Below are positions 48,857-59,181 of a DNA stretch of 64,000 nt, in pieces. The notes below the pieces were generated by a model. The model was not told the origin of the DNA. It was given only the letters and a program-made list of their open reading frames with translations, and did no database searches. The number at the start of each line of letters is the position of its first letter. Positions within the stretch are counted from its first letter, which is position 1. The stretch comes from Methylobacterium sp. J-067 (GTDB taxonomy: Bacteria > Pseudomonadota > Alphaproteobacteria > Rhizobiales > Beijerinckiaceae), in assembly GCF_022829465.1 (NCBI RefSeq), contig NZ_JAKSXZ010000058.1, positions 1-64,000 on the forward strand, given 5' to 3'. The position numbers and the translations under genes are program-made.

Positions 48857-48885
48857 AAAAAACGGGAGCGGCCGAAGCCGCCCCC
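48857..48885 (-). terminator. Intrinsic terminator of the carbonic anhydrase gene
   Basis: On the minus strand GGGGGCGGC-TTCG-GCCGCTCCC (48885-48864; one mismatch) is followed by G and six T (48862-48857). The UUCG tetraloop and U-tract are typical. Back to back with the opposite terminator. Confidence 0.85.
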
Positions 48886-48897
48886 CTCTCATGACTC

Positions 48898-49563
48898 TTA
48901 GTTGCAGGCGATGGTGTCGGAGGGCCGCAGCGCCCGGCCCGTCCCGTCGGTCGCCGGGCCGAAATCGCCGGTCTCCGGATCGCGCACCAGCAGCACGCCG
49001 TTGGCGATGCCGAAATGCGCCCCGTGGAGGGTCAGCTCGCCGGTCTCCACCGCCTCCTTCACGAAGGGGAAGGTCAGCAGGTTCTCGATGCTCTGGCTCA
49101 CCATCGCGTGCTCCAGGCGGGTGAGGTAGTCGGGCGCGCTCGAATCGCCGGCCTTGGCCTCGGCCGGGGCGACGAGGGAGGTCCACTTGCCGATGAAGTT
49201 GCCCTTAGACAGGGGCTCCGCCTTCGTGGCGTAGGCCTTGATGCCACCACAGGTGGCGTGGCCCAGCACCACGATGTGCTTCACCTTCAGCCCCACCACC
49301 GCGAACTCGATGGCCGCCGAGGTGCCGTGGTAATCGCCGCCGGTCTCGTAGACGGGTACGATGTTGGCCACGTTGCGGATGACGAACAACTCGCCAGGCC
49401 CCGCGTCGAACACCGCCTCCGGGGCGACGCGGCTGTCACAGCAGCTGATCACCAGAACCTCCGGGGCCTGACTCGTGGCCAGCTCCTTGAAGCGGCGGCG
49501 CTCCTCCGGGAAACGGCCCGACAGGAAGGAGCGGTAACCTTCGGTGAGGCTGTGGGGGAACAT
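48898..49563 (-). CDS. Beta-carbonic anhydrase
   Basis: A 221-residue zinc enzyme for CO2/bicarbonate interconversion. Zinc ligands: Cys41 and catalytic Asp43-Arg45 in CCDSRV; His102 and Cys105 in LGHATCGGIKA. Start at ATG 49563 with GAGGAGAG 3 bases before, rather than a Met 6 codons earlier. In methylotrophs it can supply bicarbonate for carboxylases such as in the ethylmalonyl-CoA and serine pathways. Confidence 0.95.
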   Translation of the reverse strand: MFPHSLTEGYRSFLSGRFPEERRRFKELATSQAPEVLVISCCDSRVAPEAVFDAGPGELFVIRNVANIVPVYETGGDYHGTSAAIEFAVVGLKVKHIVVLGHATCGGIKAYATKAEPLSKGNFIGKWTSLVAPAEAKAGDSSAPDYLTRLEHAMVSQSIENLLTFPFVKEAVETGELTLHGAHFGIANGVLLVRDPETGDFGPATDGTGRALRPSDTIACN

Positions 49564-49606
49564 GGGCTCTCCTCTTCTCATGAGTTAATTTGCTGCGACT
49601 GCGAAA

Positions 49607-50110
49607 TCAGCGGTTGTGCCAGTTCAGAACGCGCGGCACCGGCGGTGTCATCCCGGACACCAGGTGTGCGACGACACCCGCAAGGCCCGCCGGCTCGATC
49701 CGCTGGTCGGTAGCCTCGAGTTCGGCGAGCGTCCACCAGCGGGTGCCGATCAGAGGATTGTCCTCGGTCTCGGCGAGCCGGCTCGTGTCGACCCGGTCAT
49801 CGGGCAGGCGCACGACGAAGTAGCGCTCCCGGGCGTCGCGGGATTGCTTGAACAGGTGGAACGGCCCGTCGCAGGAGGCGACCTGCGGCCCGATCGTGAC
49901 GTCCTCCCGGCCGATCTCCTCGCCGAGTTCACGGGCGCAGGCGGTGACGTGGTCCTCCCCCGGCTCCAGCCCGCCGCCGGGCATGAACCAGAAATGGAGC
50001 GGGCCCCCGTCCGGCCCCTTGGCGTGGACGGAGACGTACTCGATCAGCAGCACCCGGTCGGCGGGATCGAGGACGATGGCGCGGGCGATGTGGCGGATGG
50101 GCAAGCTCAT
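49607..50110 (-). CDS. NUDIX hydrolase
   Basis: A 167-residue enzyme with a perfect Nudix box (GGGLEPGEDHVTACARELGE, then EIG; Gx5Ex7REUxEExGU). The substrate is not clear. Start ATG 50110 overlaps the stop of the upstream DUF429 gene by 4 bases, so the two are co-translated. Confidence 0.88.
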   Translation of the reverse strand: MSLPIRHIARAIVLDPADRVLLIEYVSVHAKGPDGGPLHFWFMPGGGLEPGEDHVTACARELGEEIGREDVTIGPQVASCDGPFHLFKQSRDARERYFVVRLPDDRVDTSRLAETEDNPLIGTRWWTLAELEATDQRIEPAGLAGVVAHLVSGMTPPVPRVLNWHNR

Positions 50111-50874
50111 GCGGGACGATCTAGGGCGACGCTTGCCCCCGTCACCGGAGCCGGCGCCCAGATGACCACCGGCAGGCCGAACGCATCGCGCTCCGGCGGA
50201 TCGGGGAGGGGCTGCGCCCGGCCGAGGAGGATGTCGCGGGCGGTGACGAGGCCGGCGAGGGCATCGAGATGGTCGTCGGCGGGCACGCCCGGCGGACGCG
50301 CCGCGATCAGCGCCTCCGGCAGGCCGGCTTCCGTGAGGAGCCTGCGGCGGAGCGCGAGGCCCTCGTGCCGGCGCGGCCCCTTCTTCGGCAGGCCGAGGGG
50401 GCGCAAGCCGTTGAGCGCGTGGAAGGCCACCTCCGGGTGGACCTCGTGCAGCCGCTCCCGCAGGTCCGGCCGGTCGCGCAGGAGCGTATCCACCTCGCGG
50501 ACATAGCGGAAAATGTTCCAGCCCTGGATCGAGGGGGCGAAGGGCGGCTCGCTGCCCGCCCGCGACAGGGCCTTGGCGGTCTCGTAATCCGGCGCATAGA
50601 CCGCCGCCCGCGGCAGCATCGGGAACACCGAGGCGCGGGCGGGCCCGAGGCGGGCGCGGGCCGCGCGGTCGGCGCCCCGCCCGCCGCCGAGGATGCGCTC
50701 CGGCAGGCCGATGGGCACGTCGATCCCGGCGATGCAGGGCGCCTCCGGCCCGTCGAGGAGCGCCGCGACCGAGTCGAACAGCCCGCAGCGGAAGCGCTCC
50801 GGGTCGTCGCAATCGATCAGCGCCCCCGCCCAGGCCCCCCGGCAGCCGTCGAGACCCGCGATCCACCGCGCCAT
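50107..50874 (-). CDS. DUF429 family protein (predicted RNase H-fold nuclease)
   Basis: A 255-residue protein with the DUF429 pattern: AGLDGCRGAWAGALI, APCIAGIDVPIGLPE (acidic residue in the core strand), GWNIFRYVREVDTL, EVHPEVAFHALNG and DDHLDALAGLVTA. The fold is RNase H-like and nuclease activity is predicted, not proven. It is paired with the NUDIX gene. Start ATG 50874. Confidence 0.88.
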   Translation of the reverse strand: MARWIAGLDGCRGAWAGALIDCDDPERFRCGLFDSVAALLDGPEAPCIAGIDVPIGLPERILGGGRGADRAARARLGPARASVFPMLPRAAVYAPDYETAKALSRAGSEPPFAPSIQGWNIFRYVREVDTLLRDRPDLRERLHEVHPEVAFHALNGLRPLGLPKKGPRRHEGLALRRRLLTEAGLPEALIAARPPGVPADDHLDALAGLVTARDILLGRAQPLPDPPERDAFGLPVVIWAPAPVTGASVALDRPA

Positions 50875-50956
50875 TACGGTACCCCCTCCTTGCCCGAAGC
50901 GAACGCGCCCGCTATGCGCCCGATTGGACGGGGCCGTCCGTCGGGGGAGATCCATC

Positions 50957-51838
50957 ATGAGCGAGATCCGTCCGCGCCGCAGCGTCCTCGCCATGCCCGG
51001 CGCCAACGCACGGGCCCTGGAGAAGGCCCGCTCCCTCCCCGCCGACGTCATCCTGATCGACCTGGAGGACGGCACCGCCCCCGCCGCGAAGGCGGCCGCG
51101 CGCGAATCGGCGGCGGCGGCGGTCGCCGCCCGGGGCTTCGGCGCCCGCGAGGTGGTGGTGCGGATCAACCCGCCCGAGACGGAGGACGGCGAGGCCGACC
51201 TCGCCGCGCTCGCCGCCGCCGCGCCCGACGCGGTGCTGGTGCCCAAGGTGAAGACCTCCGATGCGCTGATCGCGGTGGGCTCGCGCCTGCGCCGTCTCGG
51301 GGCGCCGGCCTCGACCCGCGTCTGGGCGATGATCGAGACGCCGATGGCGGTGGTGAACGCCGCCGAGATCGCCAGCGCCGCCCGCGACGTGGATGCGCGG
51401 CTCTCGGCGCTGGTGGTGGGCCCGAACGACCTCCTGAAGGCCGGGCGCATTCCGCCGCCGGGCCGCGCCGCCCTGGTGCCGTGGCTGATGCAGGTGCTCG
51501 CCGCCGCCCGCGCCTACGAGATCGAGGCGATCGACGGCGTCTACACGAACTTCAAGGACGAGGCCGGCTTCGAAGCCGAGTGCCGCCAGGGCCGGGAGCT
51601 GGGCTTCGACGGCAAGATGCTGATCCACCCGAGCCAGATCGGCCCGGCCAACGCCGCCTTCGCCCCCGATCTGGAGGAGTTGGCCCTGGCCCGCCGCATC
51701 GCCACCGTGTTCGACGCGCCGGAGAACCACGGGCTCGGCGTCGTCGCCATCGAGGGGCGGATGGTCGAGCGGCTGCATGTCGAGGCGGCACGGCGGCTCC
51801 TCGCCATGGCCGAGGCCATCGACCGGCTCGGCGCCTGA
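50957..51838 (+). CDS. HpcH/HpaI (CitE-like) CoA-ester lyase or thioesterase
   Basis: A 293-residue TIM-barrel enzyme. Motifs: DVILIDLEDGTAPAAKAAAR (Mg-site acid), VVVRINPPETEDGEADLAAL, WAMIETPMAVVNA (Glu), VVGPNDLLK and the C-terminal DGKMLIHPSQI. In methylotrophs relatives include malyl-CoA lyase and the malyl-CoA thioesterase Mcl2; the exact substrate cannot be fixed here. GGGGGAGA precedes the ATG. It lies 4 bases before the dUTPase gene. Confidence 0.85.
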   Translation: MSEIRPRRSVLAMPGANARALEKARSLPADVILIDLEDGTAPAAKAAARESAAAAVAARGFGAREVVVRINPPETEDGEADLAALAAAAPDAVLVPKVKTSDALIAVGSRLRRLGAPASTRVWAMIETPMAVVNAAEIASAARDVDARLSALVVGPNDLLKAGRIPPPGRAALVPWLMQVLAAARAYEIEAIDGVYTNFKDEAGFEAECRQGRELGFDGKMLIHPSQIGPANAAFAPDLEELALARRIATVFDAPENHGLGVVAIEGRMVERLHVEAARRLLAMAEAIDRLGA

Positions 51839-51842
51839 GCCG

Positions 51843-52310
51843 ATGGGGGATCTGCCCTCCGTCGGGATCCGCCTCCTCGACGACAGGCTCTCCGGCTGGG
51901 GCTTTCCGCGATGGGGCTCGGCGAGCGCCGCCGGCCTCGATCTGCACGCCTGCCTCGACGCGCCGCTCACCCTCGACCCCGGCGCCCCCGCCACGCTGAT
52001 CCCGGCGGGCTTCGCCGTGCTGATCCGCGACCCCGATTGGTGCGGCCTCGTGCTCCCCCGCTCCGGCCGGGGCCACCGCGACGGGCTGATCCTCGGCAAC
52101 GGCACGGGGGTGATCGACGCCGATTACGAGGGGCCGCTGATGATCTCGGCCTGGAACCGCGCGGGCGCGCCGGTGCGGATCGAACCGAGCGAGCGCATCG
52201 CCCAGCTCGTCTTCACCCGCATCGCCCGCCCCGCCCTCACGATGCTCGACGGCGACGAGACGTCGGGCTCCGGGCGCGGCGCCGGCGGTTTCGGCTCGAG
52301 CGGCCGATAG
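51843..52310 (+). CDS. dut: Deoxyuridine triphosphatase (dUTPase)
   Basis: A 155-residue trimeric enzyme that removes dUTP and makes dUMP. The five motifs are present: ASAAGLDLHA, PRSGRG, TGVIDADYEGPL (catalytic Asp), ERIAQLVF and the C-terminal SGRGAGGFGSSG arm. Start at ATG 51843, 4 bases after the previous stop. Confidence 0.94.
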   Translation: MGDLPSVGIRLLDDRLSGWGFPRWGSASAAGLDLHACLDAPLTLDPGAPATLIPAGFAVLIRDPDWCGLVLPRSGRGHRDGLILGNGTGVIDADYEGPLMISAWNRAGAPVRIEPSERIAQLVFTRIARPALTMLDGDETSGSGRGAGGFGSSGR

Positions 52311-52317
52311 GAGGATC

Positions 52318-52411
52318 CCAAAGGACCACGTCCTTTGGTGGGGTCCAGGGGCAAAGCCCCTGGAAGACGCAGGGCTTGAGCCCCGCACCCGCCGGAGGGC
52401 TCGCCCTCCGG
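52318..52411. repeat. Three-hairpin intergenic repeat, copy 1
   Basis: Three consecutive perfect hairpins: CCAAAGGAC-cac-GTCCTTTGG (52318-52338), TCCAGGGGC-aaa-GCCCCTGGA (52344-52364) and CCGGAGGGC-tc-GCCCTCCGG (52392-52411). It lies between the convergent dut and DUF815 genes and a related element occurs at 56816. It may also act as a bidirectional transcript end. Confidence 0.8.
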
Positions 52412-52418
52412 CCCCGTC

Positions 52419-53294
52419 TCAGTCCAGCGTCCGGCCGAGGCGCCCCGCCAGATCCTGGATGTACTGGAACGCCGTCCGGCCGGAACGGTGGCCCCGGGTG
52501 GTGGCCCATTCCAGCGCCTCGGCGCGCAGGCGCTCGGGGGCGACCTCCAAACCGTAGCGGGCGACGTAGGCGTCGATCATCGCGAGGTACTCGTCCTGGC
52601 TGCACTTGTGGAAGCCGAGCCAGAGGCCGAACCGGTCGGAGAGGGAGACCTTCTCCTCCACCGCCTCGCCGGGGTTGATCGCCGTCGAGCGCTCGTTCTC
52701 CATCATGTCCCGCGCCAGCAGGTGGCGGCGGTTCGAGGTGGCGTAGAACAGCACGTTGGCGGGGCGGCCCTCGATGCCGCCGTCAAGCGCCGTCTTCAGG
52801 GACTTGTACGAGGTGTCGTCGGCATCGAACGACAGGTCGTCGCAATAGACCAGCCAGCGGTGCGGATCGGGCCGGAGCAGGGCCATCAGGTCCGGCAGGG
52901 CCTCGATGTCCTCCCGGTGGATCTCCACGAGCTTCATCGGCCGCGCGCCTGCCGGGCGGCGGGCGTTGATGTCGGCGTGCGCCGCCTTCACCAGCGAGGA
53001 CTTGCCCATGCCGCGCGCCCCCCAGAGGAGGGCGTTGTTGGCCGGCAGGCCCCGGGCGAAGCGCTCGGTGTTCTCGACCAGGATCTCCCGCGCCCGGTCG
53101 ATGCCGGTCAGCAACGCCATCTCGACATGCGCCACCTGCGGCACCGGCACCAGCCGCCGCTCCGGCCCCCAGAGGAAGGCGTCCGCCGCGTCGGGATCGA
53201 AGACCGGCGGGGCAGGGGGCGCCGCGCGCTCCAGGGCGGTGGCGATGCGCTCCAGCAGGGGCATCAGGGCGTCGAGCGAGGTGGGGCTTGTCAT
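52419..53294 (-). CDS. DUF815 AAA-type ATPase
   Basis: A 291-residue P-loop ATPase. Walker A WGARGMGKSSLVKA (about 89-102), sensor-like YCDDLSFD, arginine-rich ANVLFYATSNRRHLLARDMM, and the C-terminal family segment DRFGLWLGFHKCSQDEYLAM. Members of DUF815 are widespread in proteobacteria; function unclear. Start at ATG 53294; an earlier in-frame Met gives an unlikely extension. Confidence 0.9.
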   Translation of the reverse strand: MTSPTSLDALMPLLERIATALERAAPPAPPVFDPDAADAFLWGPERRLVPVPQVAHVEMALLTGIDRAREILVENTERFARGLPANNALLWGARGMGKSSLVKAAHADINARRPAGARPMKLVEIHREDIEALPDLMALLRPDPHRWLVYCDDLSFDADDTSYKSLKTALDGGIEGRPANVLFYATSNRRHLLARDMMENERSTAINPGEAVEEKVSLSDRFGLWLGFHKCSQDEYLAMIDAYVARYGLEVAPERLRAEALEWATTRGHRSGRTAFQYIQDLAGRLGRTLD

Positions 53295-53296
53295 GA

Positions 53297-54756
<1,460 letters not shown>

Positions 54757-54757
<1 letters not shown>

Positions 54758-55521
54758 TGCGCATCCTCGTCACCAACGACGACGGCATCCACGCCCCGGG
54801 GCTCGCCACCCTGGAAGAGATCGCCCGCGAGCTCTCGGACGACGTCTGGGTGGTGGCGCCGGAGAGCGACCAATCCGGCGTCTCGCACTCGCTCTCGCTG
54901 AACGACCCGCTCCGCCTGCGGCAGGCGGGGGAACAGCGCTTCGCGGTGAAGGGCACGCCCTCCGATTGCGTGATCCTCGGCATCCGCCACATCCTGGCGG
55001 AGAAGGGGCCGGACCTCGTGCTCTCGGGCGTGAACCGAGGCCAGAACGTCGCCGAGGACGTCACCTATTCCGGCACCATCGCGGCGGCGATGGAGGGCAC
55101 CATCCTCGGCGTGCGCTCCATCGCCCTGAGCCAGGCCTACGGCGCGGGCGGGCGGCAGGCCCTGAAATGGGATTGCGCCCGCACCCACGGGGCGAAGGTG
55201 GTGCGCAAGATCCTCGACACGGGGATCGAGCCGGGCATCCTCGTCAACGTCAACTTCCCCGATTGCGAGCCGGACGAGGTCAAGGGCATCGCCGTGGCCG
55301 CGCAGGGCTTCCGCAATCAGGCGCTGCTCTCCATCGACGCCCGCGTCGACGGGCGCGGCAACCCGTATTTCTGGCTCGCCTTCGCCAAGGCGCGGTTCGA
55401 GCCGGGCCACGGCTCGGATTTGAAAGCCATCGCGGAGAAGCGCATCTCGGTGACGCCGCTGCGCCTCGACCTCACCGACGAGCCGACGCTCACCCGCTTC
55501 GCCCAGGCCTTCGCGGAATGA
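54757..55521 (+). CDS. surE: 5'/3'-nucleotidase SurE
   Basis: A 254-residue stationary-phase survival nucleotidase. The metal site ILVTNDDGIHAPGL (1-16) and SGVNRGQNVAEDVTYSGTI are exact. Translationally linked to serS before it and pcm after it (4-base ATGA overlap), the classic surE-pcm pair. Confidence 0.97.
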
Positions 55522-56162
55522 CCACCGCGCGGGACGAGGCGGGCTCCATCGGCGACGCCGCCTTCGTCCTCGCGCTGCGCGAGAAGGGCCTCCGGGACAT
55601 CGCCGTGTTGCGGGCGATGGAGCGGGTGCCGCGCGGGACCTTCGCCCCGGCGGCGCACCGGGAGCAGGCGCGGTGGGACATCGCCCTGCCGCTGCCCTGC
55701 GGCGCCACCATGACGGCCCCCTCGTCGGTGGCGGCGATGCTGACGCGGCTCAAGCTCGAACCCGGCCAGCGGGTGATGGAGATCGGCGCGGGCTCCGGCT
55801 ACGTCACGGCGCTCCTCGACCGCCTGGGCGCGGGGGCGGTGCTGAGCCTGGAGCGCTACCGCACCCTCGCGGAGGACGCCGCCGCGCGCCTCGCGGATCT
55901 GCCCGGGGTCCATGTCGTCCAGGCCGACGCCCTGGCGCCCGCCCTGCCGGATGGCGGGTTCGACCGCATCCTCGTGAACGGCTGCGTGGAGGCGGTGCCG
56001 GAGCACTGGCTCGCGGCCCTGGAACCGGGCGGACGCCTCGTCACCGGGCTGACCGTGGACGGCCACTGCCGCCTCGCCGCCGTCGCGGCGGACGGTACCC
56101 CGGACATTGGCCCGCCGATCCGCCTCGCCGCCCTGGTGCCGGGGCTGGCGCGGGTGTTGTGA
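55518..56162 (+). CDS. pcm: Protein-L-isoaspartate O-methyltransferase
   Basis: A 214-residue SAM-dependent repair enzyme. Motifs: VPRGTFAP, PSSVAAMLTRL, SAM-binding VMEIGAGSGYVTALL (about 93-107), and the post-motif FDRILVNGCVEAVPEHW. The substrate-binding tail is short. Starts at ATG 55518. Confidence 0.93.
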   Translation: MTTARDEAGSIGDAAFVLALREKGLRDIAVLRAMERVPRGTFAPAAHREQARWDIALPLPCGATMTAPSSVAAMLTRLKLEPGQRVMEIGAGSGYVTALLDRLGAGAVLSLERYRTLAEDAAARLADLPGVHVVQADALAPALPDGGFDRILVNGCVEAVPEHWLAALEPGGRLVTGLTVDGHCRLAAVAADGTPDIGPPIRLAALVPGLARVL

Positions 56163-56210
56163 GCGCGAAAGCCCTTGCGCGGACAGGGGCTTGGCGGCAT
56201 CTTATTTCCC

Positions 56211-56462
56211 ATGCCGGTGGATACGCTCACCCTCGTCAGGCAGGCCGAGCCTGACCTGCCCCTGCGCGACCTCGACCGCGTCGCGCTGACGGCTGCGGCT
56301 GTCACGGATGACGGTGACCGGATCGAGGCCGGGCGGCAGGGCACCATCGTGGGGGTCTGGCGCGAAGGCGCGGCCTACGAGGTCGAATTCGCCGACCCGC
56401 CCGGCGCGTTGGCGACGGTCGAGGCCGGCCATTTGCGGCTCGTGGAGCACGGACCCGCTTGA
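56211..56462 (+). CDS. DUF4926-like small protein
   Basis: An 83-residue protein, mostly beta-strand: DLDRVALTAAAV, EAGRQGTIVGVWREGAAYEV, EFADPPGALATVEAGHLRLV. This matches the small SH3-like DUF4926 pattern. The Met at 56211 is chosen over one 12 codons earlier because the fold starts just after it. It overlaps the next gene by 4 bases. Confidence 0.75.
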   Translation: MPVDTLTLVRQAEPDLPLRDLDRVALTAAAVTDDGDRIEAGRQGTIVGVWREGAAYEVEFADPPGALATVEAGHLRLVEHGPA

Positions 56463-56800
56463 GCGACCTGCCATGGCCGTCGAGCTTCTCGCTCGATCCG
56501 CGCAAGGTCGTCCATTACCTCCTCGACGAATCACACGTCGAGGGCGGCGCCAAAGCCCGCTTCTTCCTGCGGTTCGGCTATGACCCCGCGGCACCCTTCG
56601 TCCTGGCCTCGGCCGTGGTAGCGCACCCGACCTGGGATAGGTTCGTGGCCAAGACGGTCTCCGACCGGGGCGACGTCAAGCTCATCTTCGAAGGCCCGAT
56701 TCAGGCTCCTGACGGCCGGACACCGCGCATCCGCACCGTTTGGCGCCTGGACGAGAGCGGCGCGGCCCGCTTCGTGACGGCCGTCCCCCTCCCGCGGTGA
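56459..56800 (+). CDS. DUF6883-like small protein, partner of the DUF4926-like gene
   Basis: A 113-residue protein starting at TTG 56459 in a TTGA overlap with the upstream stop. It contains KVVHYLLDESHVEGGAKARF and the late RTPRIRTVWRLDESGAARFV, a pattern I know from DUF6883 proteins. The two-gene arrangement with a DUF4926-like protein recurs and resembles a small effector/immunity or toxin/antitoxin-like unit, but no activity is known. Confidence 0.75.
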   Translation: MSDLPWPSSFSLDPRKVVHYLLDESHVEGGAKARFFLRFGYDPAAPFVLASAVVAHPTWDRFVAKTVSDRGDVKLIFEGPIQAPDGRTPRIRTVWRLDESGAARFVTAVPLPR

Positions 56801-56815
56801 GCCTTGTCGGGGCTC

Positions 56816-56857
56816 CCAAAGGGCCGCGCCCTTTGGCGGGTACAGGGCAGCGCCCTG
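56816..56857. repeat. Intergenic hairpin repeat, copy 2
   Basis: CCAAAGGGC-cgc-GCCCTTTGG (56816-56836) followed by CAGGGC-agc-GCCCTG (56843-56857), the same layout and nearly the same sequence as the first two hairpins at 52318. It lies between two convergent genes. Confidence 0.75.
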
Positions 56858-56865
56858 CGGCCCCC

Positions 56866-57753
56866 CTACCGGATCGCCCGCGAGGCCCGCCACAAACGCC
56901 ACACCCGGCGCCAGCGCGGCAGGTCCACGGCGGTGTTGAGCGGGTCGTAGGAGGTCCGGTCCATCGCCGTGAGGTAGGGCTCCACCAGCGCCATGGGCAG
57001 GAAGGCCGTGCGGGCGGCGGGGGCGATGGTCGGGCGACCGGCCTCGTAGGCCGCGAGATGACGGCGGGCGAGGTCGCGCAGGTCGGCGCAGGCGCCGCGC
57101 AGGCCGGGGCCGCCGCGTCCGGTCACGATGTCCTCGCGGGTCACGCCGTGGCGGCCGAGGACGTCGGCGGGGAGGTAGACCTGCCCCGCGCGGGAATGCC
57201 AGGGCAGGGCGCGCAGCAGGCCGGTGATGCCGTAGGCGACGCCGGCATGTCCCGCCGCCGCCGCGCCGCCGGGCTCGGCGCCGCCGCCGATGATCAGGCT
57301 CGCGATGCGGAACAGGGCGGAGGCGGTCTCGCCGCAATAGCCCTCCAGGTCGTTCACCCGGGGCATCGGATCCTCGTAGAGGTCGAAGACGCGGGCGTCG
57401 ATCAGGTCGACGAAGGGCTGGCGGCTCAGGCGGTTGGCCTTGATCGCCTCCTCCAAAGCCGCCGCGACGGGGTTGGCCTTCACGTCGCCCCGCGCCTCGC
57501 CCTGCAGGGCGTCGCGCCACCATTGCAGGCGGATCTCCCCCGCCATCGGGTTCGACGCGGCCTCGCGGACCCGCGCGACGGTGAGGCTGAAGGCGTAGAG
57601 GGCGAACAGGTGCGGCCGGGCGGCGGCCGGCGCGAAGAGGGTGGCGAGGTAGCGGTCCGGGTCGCCCTCGCGTACCAGCGCCTCGCAATGGCTCTGCGCG
57701 AAGGGCAGCCCGGTCTCGGCCGTCGTTGCCTGATCCCGCGCCGCCTCCGCCAT
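56866..57753 (-). CDS. Squalene/phytoene-synthase-like protein, NDUFAF6-type
   Basis: A 295-residue isoprenoid-synthase-fold protein. The first aspartate-rich signature is degenerate (SLTVARVREAASNPMAGEIR) and the second is DLRDLARRHL instead of DxxxD, so prenyl-transferase activity is doubtful. LQWWRDALQG and VYLPADVLGRHGVTRED are characteristic of the NDUFAF6-like branch, whose mitochondrial members assist complex I assembly. Its start overlaps the stop of the Mth938-domain gene by 1 base. The pair follows secF. Confidence 0.82.
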   Translation of the reverse strand: MAEAARDQATTAETGLPFAQSHCEALVREGDPDRYLATLFAPAAARPHLFALYAFSLTVARVREAASNPMAGEIRLQWWRDALQGEARGDVKANPVAAALEEAIKANRLSRQPFVDLIDARVFDLYEDPMPRVNDLEGYCGETASALFRIASLIIGGGAEPGGAAAAGHAGVAYGITGLLRALPWHSRAGQVYLPADVLGRHGVTREDIVTGRGGPGLRGACADLRDLARRHLAAYEAGRPTIAPAARTAFLPMALVEPYLTAMDRTSYDPLNTAVDLPRWRRVWRLWRASRAIR

Positions 57754-58151
57754 CAGGCGACCGCGATCAGCGCGGCGGCAACCTTGCGGTTCTCGGCCAC
57801 CAGGATGTTGTAGGTCCGCGCGGCGGCCCCCGTCTGCATCACGTCGAGGCCGACCCCGGCATCCTTCAGCCAGCCGCGCAGGGCGGGGTCGATCGCCGCG
57901 ATGTCGAGCCCCGTGCCGACGAGCAGCAGTTCGACGTCCCCGGCCTCGGCCTGGACCGGACGGAGCGAAGTCCGGTCGATCTCGCGGGGCGCCTCGACGG
58001 GCCACGCCCGCACGCCGGAGGGCAGGAGCAGGATCGAGCCGCGATGCGACATCCCGGCGAAGCGGAAGCCGCCATTGCCGTAGGTGTCGATGATGTGCCG
58101 CCCCGGCACGAAGCCGGAATCGAAGTTTGCCGGAGGCGCCTGCTCTGCCAT
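57753..58151 (-). CDS. Mth938-domain protein, NDUFAF3-type
   Basis: A 132-residue protein of the Mth938/DUF498 family. Pattern: HIIDTYGNGGFRFAGMSHRG, VELLLVGTGL and GVGLDVMQTGAAARTYNILV. Mitochondrial NDUFAF3 is a member and helps assemble complex I; bacterial genes of this type are often next to secDF. Lies 11 bases after secF, and the next gene overlaps it by 1. Confidence 0.88.
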   Translation of the reverse strand: MAEQAPPANFDSGFVPGRHIIDTYGNGGFRFAGMSHRGSILLLPSGVRAWPVEAPREIDRTSLRPVQAEAGDVELLLVGTGLDIAAIDPALRGWLKDAGVGLDVMQTGAAARTYNILVAENRKVAAALIAVA

Positions 58152-58162
58152 GCCCTTGAGGA

Positions 58163-59104
58163 CTACTCCGCCGGTTGCGGGAGGCCGGACCGCTCGGAAG
58201 CCGCCCGGGCGCCCGACAGCATCAACCCGAGATAGATCAACACCGGAGTCGAGATGAAGATCGCCGAGTAGGTGCAGATCAGAACGCCGCAGAGCATCAC
58301 CACCGCGAAGCCGTTGATCGCCTCGCCGCCGAACAGCACCAGCGCCAGCAGCGACAGGGCCGAGGAGATCGAGGTCATCACCGTGCGCGACATGGTCGAG
58401 TTGATCGACAGGTTGAGCAGTTCGACGGTGGGGATGGTCTTGTAGCGCCGCATGAGTTCGCGGGTCCGGTCGAACACCACCACCGTCTCGTTCAGGGAGT
58501 AGCCGACGATGGTGAGGATCGCCGCGATCGAGGTCATGTTGAACTCGATCCGGGTGATGATGAACACGCCGACGGTCAGCACGATGTCGTGCAGGGTGCC
58601 GACGATGGCGCCGAGCGCCAGCTCCCGCTCGAACCGGAACCACAGGTAGAGCAGCACCGCGATGACCGAGAGCACGACGCCGATGGTGCCCGACTGGACG
58701 AGCTCGCCCGAGACGCGGGGGCCGACCGTCTCGGTGCGGCGGAAATCGTAATCCTGGTCGAAGGCGGCGTGCGCCTTGTTCATCACCGCCGTCTGGCCCT
58801 GCTCGCCGCTCTGCAGCGGCAGGCGCACCAGCACGGTGCCCTGGTTGCCCAGTTCCTGCACCTCGGGCTCGCCGTAGCCGAAGGCCGCCGCCGTGTGGCG
58901 GATGGCGGCGACATCCGCCTTGCCCGACTTCGCCTGCAGCTCGACCAGGGTGCCGCCCTTGAAGTCGATGCCGAAGTTCAGCCCGACGGTCAGGAACAGC
59001 ACCACCGTCGCCAGCGACAGCAGCGCCGAGAGCGGGAAGGTGAAGCGCCGGAACCGCATGAAGTCGAAATGCGATTGGTCGGGCCAGAGGCGAAGCAGGC
59101 GCAT
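58163..59104 (-). CDS. secF: Protein translocase subunit SecF
   Basis: A 313-residue RND-like membrane protein with six transmembrane helices. Conserved: GLNFGIDFKGGTLVELQAKS (first periplasmic part), LSVIAVLLYLWFRFERELAL, and the helix-4 motif IVGYSLNETVVVFDRTRELM. With SecD it uses the proton gradient to complete protein export. 77 bases after secD. Confidence 0.97.
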   Translation of the reverse strand: MRLLRLWPDQSHFDFMRFRRFTFPLSALLSLATVVLFLTVGLNFGIDFKGGTLVELQAKSGKADVAAIRHTAAAFGYGEPEVQELGNQGTVLVRLPLQSGEQGQTAVMNKAHAAFDQDYDFRRTETVGPRVSGELVQSGTIGVVLSVIAVLLYLWFRFERELALGAIVGTLHDIVLTVGVFIITRIEFNMTSIAAILTIVGYSLNETVVVFDRTRELMRRYKTIPTVELLNLSINSTMSRTVMTSISSALSLLALVLFGGEAINGFAVVMLCGVLICTYSAIFISTPVLIYLGLMLSGARAASERSGLPQPAE

Positions 59105-59181
59105 GGTGTCGGACCTAACGTGCGGAGGATGTCAGCGGCGCCGGCTGGTCGAGCCGGCGCGGGGCGACCTCTTCCCGAGAA

